Shown here: positions 12,201 through 21,922 of the stretch, one piece after another
Layout of the letters: each line of letters opens with the position of its first letter
How positions within the stretch are numbered: position 1 is the first letter of the stretch
Origin: Rheum nobile
Lineage: Eukaryota; Streptophyta; Magnoliopsida; Caryophyllales; Polygonaceae
DNA: 64,000 nucleotides
Direction: 5' to 3'
NCBI GenBank assembly: GCA_027886185.1
Contig: WOAB01000760.1
Location: 806,001-870,000, forward strand
Made by a program: the position numbers and the translations under genes
Notes under the pieces: generated by a model
The model's input: the letters and a program-made list of their open reading frames with translations, nothing else
Told to the model about the DNA's origin: nothing
The model's database searches: none

Positions 12201-12586
12201 ACCACAACCACGTTGGCCAGCCACTCGGGGTAGTTGACTTCTCTTATTTTTTATTGTTTCCAGTAGGCTCCTGACTTCGTCGTCGACGATCTTATTTCGC
12301 TCTGGGGCAAATTTCATGCGCTTCTGCTTTACAGGGGGTGAGATGGATCTACATTCAATTTATGAGTAATAATGTCTGGAGATATTCCGACCATATCTTC
12401 ATGTGACCACGCAAAACAATCAGCATTAGATCGGAGGAAATCCAGTATTTGTTGTTTGGTCGAGTCGTCTAGGTCCGACCCGACCCTTACCGTTTGGTTT
12501 GGCTTTGAAGGATTTAGTGCGATGTCGTCAAGCTTTTCCATCTCCGGTTCGATGTATCGACTAGATCCTTCGCCGAGCTGTGATTG
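9244..12586 (-). pseudogene. Element A pol: RT, RNase H, second RNase H, integrase
   Basis: Minus-strand frame downstream of the conserved gag-protease stop. In order it shows RT (VCIDFTDLNKACPKDSFPLPHID, FMDAFSGYNQI, about 12215-11800), the ordinary RNase H (about 11500-11190), and a second RNase H beginning WELHTDGASNARGSGLG (about 11020-10650). Integrase follows, with an HHCC finger (H..H..CDACQRHAPV) and D, D (DNGSQF) and E (QAESSNK) residues (about 10300-9600). A chromatin-side tail ends at TAG 9244-9246. Damage includes a CAA-to-TAA stop at 12014-12016, a double TGA near 11183, and frameshifts. Two RNase H domains place it in the Tat lineage. Confidence 0.85.
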
Positions 12587-13231
12587 CTATGCGGTCTTGG
12601 GCTCAACCGCGCTCTTCATGGAGGCGACATAGCATTCCTTGGCCATCCTCTAATCTCCCTTGATCTCTTGAACTCCCCACTTGGTAGGGAACTTGATGAT
12701 TTGATGGTACGTCGAGGGTACCGCCTTCATTGCATGTATCCATGGCCTGCCAAGAATGCAATTATAGGGAGATGGGCAGTCTAAGACTAAAAATTTCACC
12801 TGTTGGTTTACTCCTCCGGCGTATGTCGTAAGAACGATTTCGCCGATAGTGTGTTTAACTTCCCCGCTGAATCCGACTAGTGGGATCGATTTCTTGATAA
12901 GATCATCTTCGCCCAGACCCGTCCCTTTGAGGGCGTCGAAGGTCAGGAGATTGGTTGAACTTCATGTATCGATTAGTACTCTACGTATCAAACAGTTCCC
13001 AATAGACAAAGAGATTACCAGACCATCGTGATGGTTTTCTGACCCGTCGGCATCGGACTCGTCGAACGTGACCGTTGGGATGTCGGAGATCCTGGTTTGT
13101 CCGAACTCTGGCGTCCCGAGTTTACTGCCTTTGCTTTCTTTCGCATGTCTTTTGGCTGCGGAGTACGTGTTCCCACATACGTCTGAGCCCCCTGAAATGG
13201 TATTGATAACTTTTGTATGGACATGAGATGG
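12587..13231 (-). pseudogene. Element A gag C-terminal part and protease
   Basis: Continues gag from the right side of element B. The protease region has the LVISLSIGNCLIRRVLIDT lead-in, but the active-site glycine codon of DTG is TGA (12962-12964), so this copy cannot make protease. It ends at TAG 12587-12589, followed on the coding strand by CAATCA, the conserved stop described under findings. Confidence 0.85.
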
Positions 13232-13236
13232 AGGTT
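13232..13236. repeat. TSD of element B (left copy)
   Basis: AGGTT, identical to 33569-33573. Confidence 0.92.
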
Positions 13237-13892
13237 TGTTTTGGGGCGAAAAGATCGGACAACCTAAATCGCCTTAGACGGGGTAACGAGTCGACCAGAT
13301 AATAGAAAATCAATCCAAACCGAAACAGACAATCAACAAGCAAAGAAAAGATACGAAATAGCGAGGAAATTGATAGATCTATTGATGATTGAATCAGGTC
13401 GAAGTACAACTTATCCTTAGAGAACAAAGGATCAGATCCTATCCGACAGGTGTTTCTGTGATACAACCGGTAATGATCGAGCAAGATTCCGAGGAGACTG
13501 CGCTAGAGCGGGTGTACTCGTGAGTTCTTTTCAAAGTAATCCAATGGATACTGGATGCATACGTGTCTCTTCTTCCTTGCCTCGTCGTGATCTATATATG
13601 GTAATTGTCATCTTGTGTCCGTTATTCATCTTTTTGCAACATCTCCTATTAATTCCGGGCAAGATCTTCGGGATTTGCCCTTGATTGCTAGCATAATCTT
13701 CGTGTTTAATACCATAGCCGTTGCCATCGATCGAGCATTTAATGCCTTGGGCGAGATCTTCGGGACTGGTCAGATCCTTCACGTCTGTGGAGCGTCCGAC
13801 GTTTCCTTCCGGTCTCTCTTGGCCTTCGACTTTGCTCGGATTCCGGCCCAATCCGTTGGTTTCGATCCTTCTGGAGAATGTTGGGCCCAACA
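13237..13892 (-). repeat. Element B 3' LTR (left)
   Basis: 656 bp, TG...CA, the same length as 32913-33568. The PPT lies at 13893-13905 on the minus strand. Confidence 0.93.
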
Positions 13893-14176
13893 ATAGCCCC
13901 AAGTTGTTTTGGGCTCAAGGCAGCTGCGAGATGGAGTCCAAACAACTTCCCTTCACACGATCTCCACCTTCCCATCTTGGGCGCGACAGGCGAGGGCTAT
14001 GTGGCGATAATCCCGTGGAACGATGTGACGTTTCTGTAACCTGCTGACTCCCTCCATAAATTCGAATCAGCCTTCTGACGATTTGGCTTCATCTTCTTCC
14101 TTTGTTTCTTCATCTGATAGGTTTCTCTAGGTCTCAAAAAATTGCTTTTCGATTTCCCCCTCTTTCTGTTTTGGAA

Positions 14177-16866
14177 ATGGTTTCCAGCGAGTCTTCTGAA
14201 TCGTCTGCTACTCGCTCGAACACGAGCAAGAACGAGGTCCCCCCCTTTTCCTTCTGAAGGAGGTAGACGCTCTGACGGGGACTTTGTCAGAGGCGGAGTT
14301 GGAGCAGATCCTCCAAGTCGGAGGCTTTCCTCCTGAGACGGTCGCGAGGCTGCCGCATCCGGACGAGAGGGTCGGCGCTCGCTACGAGGGATGGGTTTGT
14401 TTTTATGCTTACCCGTTTAGGATTGGCCACAAGTTTCCGTTTTCTCCCCTCGTTAGGGATTTTTTAGCGACCCTGGCCCTTGCGCCGTGTCAGGTTATGC
14501 CGCAGGCGTGGCGGATCCTTAGGGTTTTAGACTTGTTGAATGTCCAGTCCGGGGCCGGTTTTAACTTCGACGCCCTGTGGTACAACTACTCTGATGTGAC
14601 CTTGCCTCCTATGACGGCCCAAGATGAGGAAGAAGCCATGAGCCTACGCTCAAAGGCCCAGTAACAAGGTCTAGGTCCAAGGCCATCGCCGCCGCTGTCG
14701 CGTCACTTATCGCACGCGCCGCCGCCAGCCAAGGAAGCCCAGAGACCAATCCAAGGCTCGTCGTCCTCGCCACCATCGGAAGTTCTGAAGACTGTGAAAA
14801 GGCCGCGTTCTTTTGAAGATTGTGCCACCTCGTCGTCTCACGCGATGATCTCGTCAAAGCCTTCAACGCGTCCATGAGTTTCACGCGTTCTTTTTAAGAC
14901 ATAATCTATATTTGGTATTTCCTTATTTGCAACGTTTTAGATAGTTTCCTTATTTATAGCGTTTAGGATAGTTTCCTTTTATCTTTTAGGGTTTGTGCCT
15001 TTTGCATGCTTGCATGGGCTAGCCCTTAGGCTCGTTTCGACCCAAGCCCATTAGGTCTTAGTCGAGACCCCTTCCCTATTTATACCCTACTTTGTACTCT
15101 TTGTTTCTCATGTTCAAGTTAAAGTTCAAGGTTTAAAGTCAAGTGTTACTCCCTCCTTCCCTTGATCGGATGTCACCCTTATCCCTCTCATCCCCATTCA
15201 CTCTACCGCCGACGCTACGGCAACCACTCGATCTCCATCGAGCTTATCCCCTCCGCAGTCGATGCTACGACATCCGCAGTCGACGCTATGACACCCACAG
15301 TCGACGCTACGATACCAACGACTTGTTCCATCAAGTCGTCTATTCCTCCATTCAATCGCTTCCGCCACCGCCATCATCTTTCCATCAATCGTCACCACCG
15401 TGATCACCACCACGTTCTTCAACGCATACAACGTCATCTTCATCAACTGAGATGTTCAGACGTGACTTCCCAACCAAGACTAGATCCAAGGCGCCGCCTT
15501 TGGCAATTCGGCTTGTCATAGGAGACAAGGACATATCATACTCCCTGGGGTCGAAGAGTTCTTCTCGCGTCCAGTTGCGTATTCGTCTGGGTCGGAAGCC
15601 CTTGGTGTTTAATTTAGATGTAAACGACCGTGGATAGGGGTCGAAGTTCTTCTTCGTCGAGCGTTTATCTCTAGAGAAGGGGGTGACTGTTCGTTTTTGC
15701 TGTCGGAGTGGCGAGTTGAGAGTATGTATTCGACATCTCTTTGCCTGTCTTATGTGTTTGAACTCCTTGCTTAACTCTTCTTTTTTGTAGTCTCTGAGGC
15801 TGAAGAGTTGGAGGTAGATACTCAGTCAGAGGGCCTGTCGAAGATCATCCTTAGTATCCCTGCGTCGGAGCGGAAGTTTATGAACGTCAACTTGTTGTTG
15901 ACTTCCCCCACCACTCAGGACGTCATGTCGAATGTTTCGTCTTCTCGGGTCAAGTGTGAGTTTTTCGTTCGCCTTGTGTATTTCTTTTTCTTTCGTATGC
16001 TCGTGTTTTATGTTTTGTCTTGTTGTGTCAGCATCTCCGACTGGTCAATCGAGTGCCCGTTTGAAGGGAGTGTCCGGGAAAGGGCTTATAGAGCAAAGGA
16101 TGACGGTTAGGGCCTTGTCGAGTAAATCGACGTCGACGGAGTCATCGCTCCCGGCCAAAGTTGGCTCGAAAAGGAAGGCAGGGGCCTCTTCTGGCGATGT
16201 GAAGGTGGTAAACACTCCAAAGAAAAAGGGGATGGTTGCTCGTGGAGTCGAGAAGATTGAGGCGGTCGGTCAATCGATTGTCGATCTCTTTCATGCTCAG
16301 GACCCGACTTTGAAGTCTGAAGTCTGAAGTTGACGACGTTTCTCCTTTGGACTGTATTGGTGAAGCGGGGTGCTCTGTGTGGAAGGTAAGTCGTCTTGAC
16401 TATCTCAAGTTTGTTTGTTTTCTTTCTCGTAGTCGGGTGAAACCTTGATTGGTTTTGTCTTTTTCCAGACTTTTCAGTATCTCTTGGGGGCGTATTCTAG
16501 TGTCAAGGAAATGGTTGCTAAGGCCGAGGATAGGGCTGCTAGGTCAGAGTCCAACCTGGCATCTTTGAAGACCAAGTTGGAGGGAGCTGAGAGCCGTTGT
16601 AGGGACGTCGAGCGCCTCTTTGCCAGGGAGTTAAAGAATTGCCAAGATGACTTGGACGTTTGTCGGAAGGAGCTTAGCGAGAGTCAGTCGGGTGTCGAGG
16701 AGAAGGTGAAGCAGGCTAGGATCGAGGATGGTCGGATTGCGGGCAACGTAGGTGCTTTTTATGCGTTGAAGTCGCGTATTGAGATGATCGAGGAGTTCGA
16801 AGAGGGCAAGCAGGGTACCTGGGATTTGAAGGCGGAGAAGGAGACCATGGATTCCCTGTGTCCGAA
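14177..16866 (+). pseudogene. Element B antisense gene (aORF), interrupted by a solo LTR
   Basis: Same gene as in A. Exon 1 starts MVSSESSESS at 14177, loses frame at a C run near 14239-14245, and carries the Transposase_28-like domain (14284-14591). It is cut by the solo LTR 14592-15538 and resumes at 15544 until the donor near 15722. Exon 2 starts at about 15791, exon 3 at about 16032, and exon 4 (coiled coil, about 16470-16866) is truncated. It is joined directly to integrase sequence of the opposite strand at about 16867, so the acidic C-terminal tail is deleted. A TGG-to-TAG stop sits at the same site as in A (about 15636). Confidence 0.72.
14592..15538. mobile_element. Solo LTR of an unrelated LTR retrotransposon
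   Basis: A 947-bp block, absent from the corresponding sites in A and C, starts TGATGTG and ends CATATCA. It is flanked by a 5-bp duplication TACTC (14587-14591 and 15539-15543). TG...CA ends plus a 5-bp TSD and no coding domains mark a solo LTR. A TATA-like CTATTTATA near 15077 suggests the plus orientation. It also contains a short tandem repeat of the type CGCAGTCGACGCTATGA (about 15255-15315). Confidence 0.85.
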
Positions 16867-16867
16867 T

Positions 16868-18033
16868 GGTGATTGTCCGGTCGCATTCTTTGGAGTGGTC
16901 CTGTCGGACCAGAGAATGAACGGGAGCTCGTCTGCTCATTTTCCTTTAGCCCATGTGAGGCGTTTCTTGAGGTTGTTGATGATGATTTTGTTGCTAGACT
17001 CGGCTTGTCCGTTAGATTGTGGATACAGAGGGGTGGAGGTGACCAATTTGATGTTCCATTGGTCGCAAAAGGCTGGAGTCTTATGACTGATGAATTGGGA
17101 GCCATTGTCGCACACGATTTCTGATAGGACGCCAAATCTGCACAAGATATTGCGTTTAATAAATGAAATGACGTGTTGATCTTTTACCTCTCGGTAGGCT
17201 TCAACTTCAATCCATTTAGAAAAGTAGTCCGTCATGGCAAGGAAGAAGACTCGTTGACCCGACGCAGGTGGGAGTTTTCCGACGATGTCCATCCCCCATC
17301 TCATGAAGGGCCATGGCGCTAGAGTCGGATGTAGTAGTTCTGAGGGTTGGTGAGGAACGGGTGCGTGTCGTTGGCAGGCATCGCACTTCTTGGTGTACTC
17401 CATTGCGTCTCTATTCATCGTGGGCCAGTAGTATCCATTTCGCAAGGCTTTTCCCGAGAGGCTTCACCCGCCGGTGTGGTTCCCACATTCTCCTTCATGT
17501 AACGATTGTAAGATACGTCCGACTTCTGGAGTCTTGAGGCATCGTAGGAGTATCCATGTGACAGATCTTTTGTACAAGATGTTATTTATAATATCGAAAG
17601 AAAGTGCTTGCACCTTTAGCCTTTTTGCCTCTGTTTTGTCGTTGGGTAGGACGTCGTCTTTTAGCCATTTGATGTAAGGTAACGTCCAGTCGTCATGATT
17701 GCTGACAATGTCTTCTTCCGGTCGGTCGCCTATCTCCATCGCGACAAGTTCCTCCAATGGTGTGACCGACTCCTTAGATGTTTTTAGAACAACTGGTGTC
17801 ATGACGTGTGCCAGTGGGCTATTTGGAAATTCCTTTGGGTCCAAGACGGACCCTAGATTGTCTAGTGCGTCAGCTTGAGAGTTGAGATCCCTGGACACCT
17901 GCCTGATGTCGAATGTTTGGAATTGGTCGATCAGCTTCTTGGCCACGTCCAGGTAAGCTATCATTATGTCGTCCTTTGCGTTGTACGACCCTTGTATTTG
18001 ATTTACGACTAGGAGAGAGTCGCAAATGACTTC
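16868..18033 (-). pseudogene. Element B pol, distal part: second RNase H end and integrase
   Basis: Continues the second RNase H exactly where C interrupted it (reads ICDSLLVVNQIQGSYNAKDD from 18018 leftward). It then gives the spacer, the HHCC finger (about 17510-17350) and the DDE core (about 17310-16870) of integrase. The C-terminal part of integrase is missing because of the deletion to the antisense gene. A TGA near 17465 breaks the frame after NHTGG. Confidence 0.85.
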
Positions 18034-18705
18034 TGTTGGGCCTGTCATCCCCTGGGAAGATGGATCGAGCGAATCAAGCCCAAGCCCACGACGGATCGGA
18101 AGAACAAGAGAAAAGCCTTGAGGAGGCGACGGGACTTCTCCAGTCGAACGCCCTCCAACAAGATCGCGAAAACCCCGCCAAGCATTAAATGCCAAGATTG
18201 ATCAACGGCCATAGCATTTACACAGCACCATAATAAGCATCAATTAGTGACAGAATCTTCATAATAAAATCCCGGCGTTGAAGATAAAGATGGAATCGAA
18301 ATGTAACGGTCAGAGGCATGAAGAACTTGCCATATTTGGACGAAGAAGAAGATAAGAGGCACACACACAATTACGTGAGGAAAACAACCATTTTCTCGCT
18401 CAGAAACACATCAGAAGAACACATTTGCTCTAAGCTTATCTCTCAAAGAGTCGTCCACGCTGATTCATCGCCGGTCGCAACCTAAAAGCCATCGGTCGAG
18501 TCCTACCCGATCTCTTGTCTTACTACGATAAGTTGTATCTCGATTCGATCTGATTTACACGACATCTAATAAAATCATCTCGCTATTCTACATTTACTTC
18601 TTGTTTGTCTATTATCTATTTGGTTTGGATTGTTTTCTATCACCCGGTCGACTAGTTACCCCGTCTAAGGCGATTTAGGTCGTCCGATCTTTTTGTCCCA
18701 AAACA
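18034..18705 (+). repeat. Element C 5' LTR
   Basis: 672 bp, TGTTGGGC to CCCAAAACA, the same length as the 3' LTR. Confidence 0.94.
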
Positions 18706-18708
18706 ATT

Positions 18709-18726
18709 TGGCGCCCACCGTGGGGA
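18709..18726 (+). other. Element C primer-binding site
   Basis: TGGCGCCCACCGTGGGG lies 3 bp after the LTR, the phrase usual in plant Tat-like elements. I did not assign the matching tRNA. In A the site is plus 35210-35226 with CCACCATGG; in B it is mutated to TGGGGCCCACC (about 32892-32909). Confidence 0.75.
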
Positions 18727-18760
18727 AACTTGCCGATCACCCTTCCGAAACTTTTCAACC

Positions 18761-19380
18761 ATGACTATCGACCCACTGAGAACCACGTCTCGTAGACGAA
18801 ACCCAAGCTCCAGGAAACACGACCGAAAAACCTACTACAACCCAGTTCCAAGAACTTTCCCAGAAAATGGCCACCCTTCAAGAGGAACTAGCCCAGCAAC
18901 GCCAAAAGACCGAAACCTTAGCCGCCCTGTCGACCCAATCCGAGGTCGAGATCGCACAACTAACCCGTGAAAATGAGTCTCTTAAGTCACAAGTACAATC
19001 GATGGCCTCAGGATCCAGGAACATGCCCATCCACGGCAGCGTCCGAACGCGCCTCGACATGGACAACATCGAGCCAACACCTCCGAGCATACGACGGCCC
19101 CGACACACAGAGGGTACATCTCAAATTCCTTTTTCTAATCTGTTTTCGACTAATAATGTCACTTTTTCCACACCGATCGGGTCGGAAGGAGCCCGAATCG
19201 ACGAACCACAGGTTACCAATCCGCCAGATGTCCTGGCTCTTTTCCAGCAAACGCTCGACCGACACATGAAGACGATCGACGATCGCTTCAACAGGCTCCC
19301 AGGAGTCCCGCAACCAATCGAGAGGGAAGCATCCGATGGATTCGAAGAATCCCCGTTCATTGAAGAAATCGCAAGGGTCG
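18761..19380 (+). pseudogene. Element C gag, N-terminal part
   Basis: Starts MTIDPL at 18761. An early frameshift moves the coiled-coil region (ELAQQRQKTETLAALSTQSE, 18867 onward) to another frame. It continues to the EESPFIEEIARV segment, where the foreign antisense-gene fragment begins at 19381. Confidence 0.8.
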
Positions 19381-20298
19381 AGTCGAATGTTTATGAACGT
19401 CAACTTGTTGTTGACTTCCCCCACCACTCAGGACGTCATGTTGAATGTTTCGTCTTCTCGGGTCAAGTGTGAGTTTTACGTTCGCCTTGTGTATTTCTTT
19501 TTCTTTCGTATGCTCGTGTTTTATGTTTTGTCTTGTTGTGTCAGCATCTCCGACTGGTCAATCGAGTGCCCGTTTGAAGGGAGTGTCCGAGAAAGGGCTT
19601 ATAGAGCAAAGGCTAACGGTTAGGGCCTTGTCGAGTAAATCGACGCCGGCGGAGTCGTCGCTCCCGGCCAAAGTTGGCTCGAAAAGGAAGGCAGGGGCCT
19701 CTTCTGGCGATGTGAAGGTGGTAAACACTCCAAAGAAAAAGGGGACGACTGCTCGTGGAGTCGAGAAGATTGAGGCGGTCGGTCAATCGATTACCGATCT
19801 CTTTCATGCTCAGGACCCGACTCTGAAGTCTGAAGTCTGAAGTTGACGACGTTTCTCCTTTGGACTGTATTGGTGAAGCGGGGTGCTCTGCGTGGAAGGT
19901 AAGTCGTCTTGACTATCTCAAGTTTGTTTGTTTTCTTTCTCGTAGTCGGGTGAAACCTTGATTGGTTTTGTCTTTTTCCAGACTTTTCAGTATCTCTTGG
20001 GGGCGTATTCTGGTGTCAAGGAAATGGTTGCTAAGGCCGAGGATAGGGCTGCTAGGTCAGAGTCCAACCTGGCATCTTTGAAGACCAAGTTGGAGGGAGC
20101 TGAGAGACGTTGTAGGGGCGTCGAGCGCCTCTTTGCCAGGGAGTTACAGAATTGCCAAGATGACTTGGACGTTTGTCGGAAGGAGCTTAGCGAGAGTCAG
20201 TCGGGTGTCGAGGAGAAGGTGAAGCAGGCTAGGATCGAGGATGGTCGGATTGCGGGCAACGTGGGTGCTTTTTATGCGTTGAAGTCGCGTATTGAGAT
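19381..20298 (+). mobile_element. Antisense-gene fragment inserted in gag of element C
   Basis: From TTTATGAACGTCAAC onward the sequence is nearly identical to element B 15877-16790: end of aORF exon 2, an intron, exon 3, an intron and part of exon 4. It is flanked by a direct repeat GGTCGA (19375-19380 and 20299-20304), after which gag resumes with EIPKKFHLPNMATF. The introns are retained, so it did not come from spliced mRNA. The fragment shifts the gag frame. Confidence 0.85.
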
Positions 20299-21922
20299 GG
20301 TCGAGATCCCCAAGAAGTTCCATCTCCCCAACATGGCGACGTTCGACGGCACCACCGATCCAGATGACCATATCTCTCTCTATAAACAAAAACTAATGGC
20401 TGTATCCGTTTCAAGGGAGAGCCGCGAGGCCGTCATGTGCAAAAGTTTTGGCACGACCCTCGCGGGCCCCGCACTAACTTGGTTTATGCGTTTGCCTCAG
20501 GGAATGATTGCATCATTTGCGGATCTGGTCAACTCTTTCAAGAGTCAGTTCACCAGCAGTCGGAGGCTCGAGAGACAATCAAGTGACCTCTACCGAGTCA
20601 CACAAAGGTATAACGAACCTCTTCGGAATTATCTCAACAGGTACAATAAGGAGAAAGTGGCGATCCCCCACTGTGACGTCACAACCTCCATCAAAGCCTT
20701 CCGACAAGGTCTGGTCAAAGACAGCAATCTCTATAACGAAATTACCAAGTACCCGTGTAGAAGTTTCGAAGATGTCCAGGCCAAGACCATGGCAGAAGTA
20801 AGATTGGAAGAGGATCGTGAGTCGCGAAAAGCCTCACACGGATCCGATCCATCCGATCGTAAAAATCCCTCCGACAACCGTCGAGACAGACGTCCTCACC
20901 CCTACTCTCGTAATCGAAACGAGCTGAACCAGGTAAAATCTTTCCAAGATAGGTCACAGGATTGGAGAGACGGTCCGGCGTTGCCTCCTAGGGTCCAGTC
21001 TTATAACTTCAATGTTTTTGTGTCGGAGCTCGTCAAGAGTTTCGACAAGTATGGAAAAGAGGTAAGATGGCCCCGAAAGAGCGACCGACCGGATGTCAAG
21101 AAAGACATGAACCGATGGTGCGAATTCCACGGCGACCACGGTCATTCGACCGACGAGTGCATCGCCCTGCGAAAGGAAGTCGCTAGGTTACTCTCACAGG
21201 GGCTCCTGCGCGACGTAATCTCAGAGCGGGCGAAAGCTACCATGGAACGTCGAGATCAGGTAAAACAAAACAAACCCCCATCTCCCGTCCATACAAAAAT
21301 TGTCAATACTATTTCAGGTGGATCAGACATATGTGGGAACACATACTCCGCGGCTAAGCGGCGTGCCAAGGAAAGCAAGGGCGACAAGCCCCAGACGTCA
21401 GAATTCAAGCTAAAGAAGACCTCCAACCTTCCGACGGTCACATTCGACGAGTCTGACTCCAACGGGTCGGATAGTCACCACGACGGTCTGGTAATCTCTT
21501 TGTCCATTGGTAATTGCTTAATACGGAGAGTACTAATCGATACAGGGAGTTCGACAAACCTCTTAACCCTTGACGCCCTTAAAGAGATGGGTCTGATCGA
21601 AGATGACCTAATCAAAAAGTCGACCCCATTGGTCGGGTTTAGCAGTGAGGTCAAGCATACGACCGGTGAAATCATTCTAACCACATACGCTGGGGGAATC
21701 AACCGACAGGTGAAATTCTTAGTCCTAGATTGTCCGTCTCCCTATAATTGTATTCTTGGCAGGCCATGGATACACGTTATGAAGGCAGTACCTTCAACAT
21801 ATCATCAAGTCAACAAATTCCCCACTGAATGGGGAGTCCAAGAAATCAAAGGAGATCAAAGGACCGCTAAGGAGTGCTACGTCGCTTCTATGAAGAGCGC
21901 ATTCGAACACAAGACCGCATAA
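20299..21922 (+). pseudogene. Element C gag (main part) and protease
   Basis: An open frame runs through the retrotransposon gag core (CKSFGTTLAGPALTWFMRLP, SQFTSSRRLERQSSDLYRVT) and a C/H-type knuckle-like segment (WCEFHGDHGHSTDECIAL). It continues into an aspartic protease with an intact LIDTGSSTNLL active site. It ends at TAA 21920-21922 in the context TAA CAA CCA. RT continues in the same frame 15 codons before MEKLDEIALDP. The frame is open from the aORF insert through the protease, but the product lacks the true gag N-terminus. Confidence 0.85.

Noticed and set aside
19375..19380. GGTCGA repeat read as a target-site duplication of a mobile element
   Set aside because: The insert has no element ends and is an internal fragment. 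The repeat is better explained as microhomology at a recombination or template switch.
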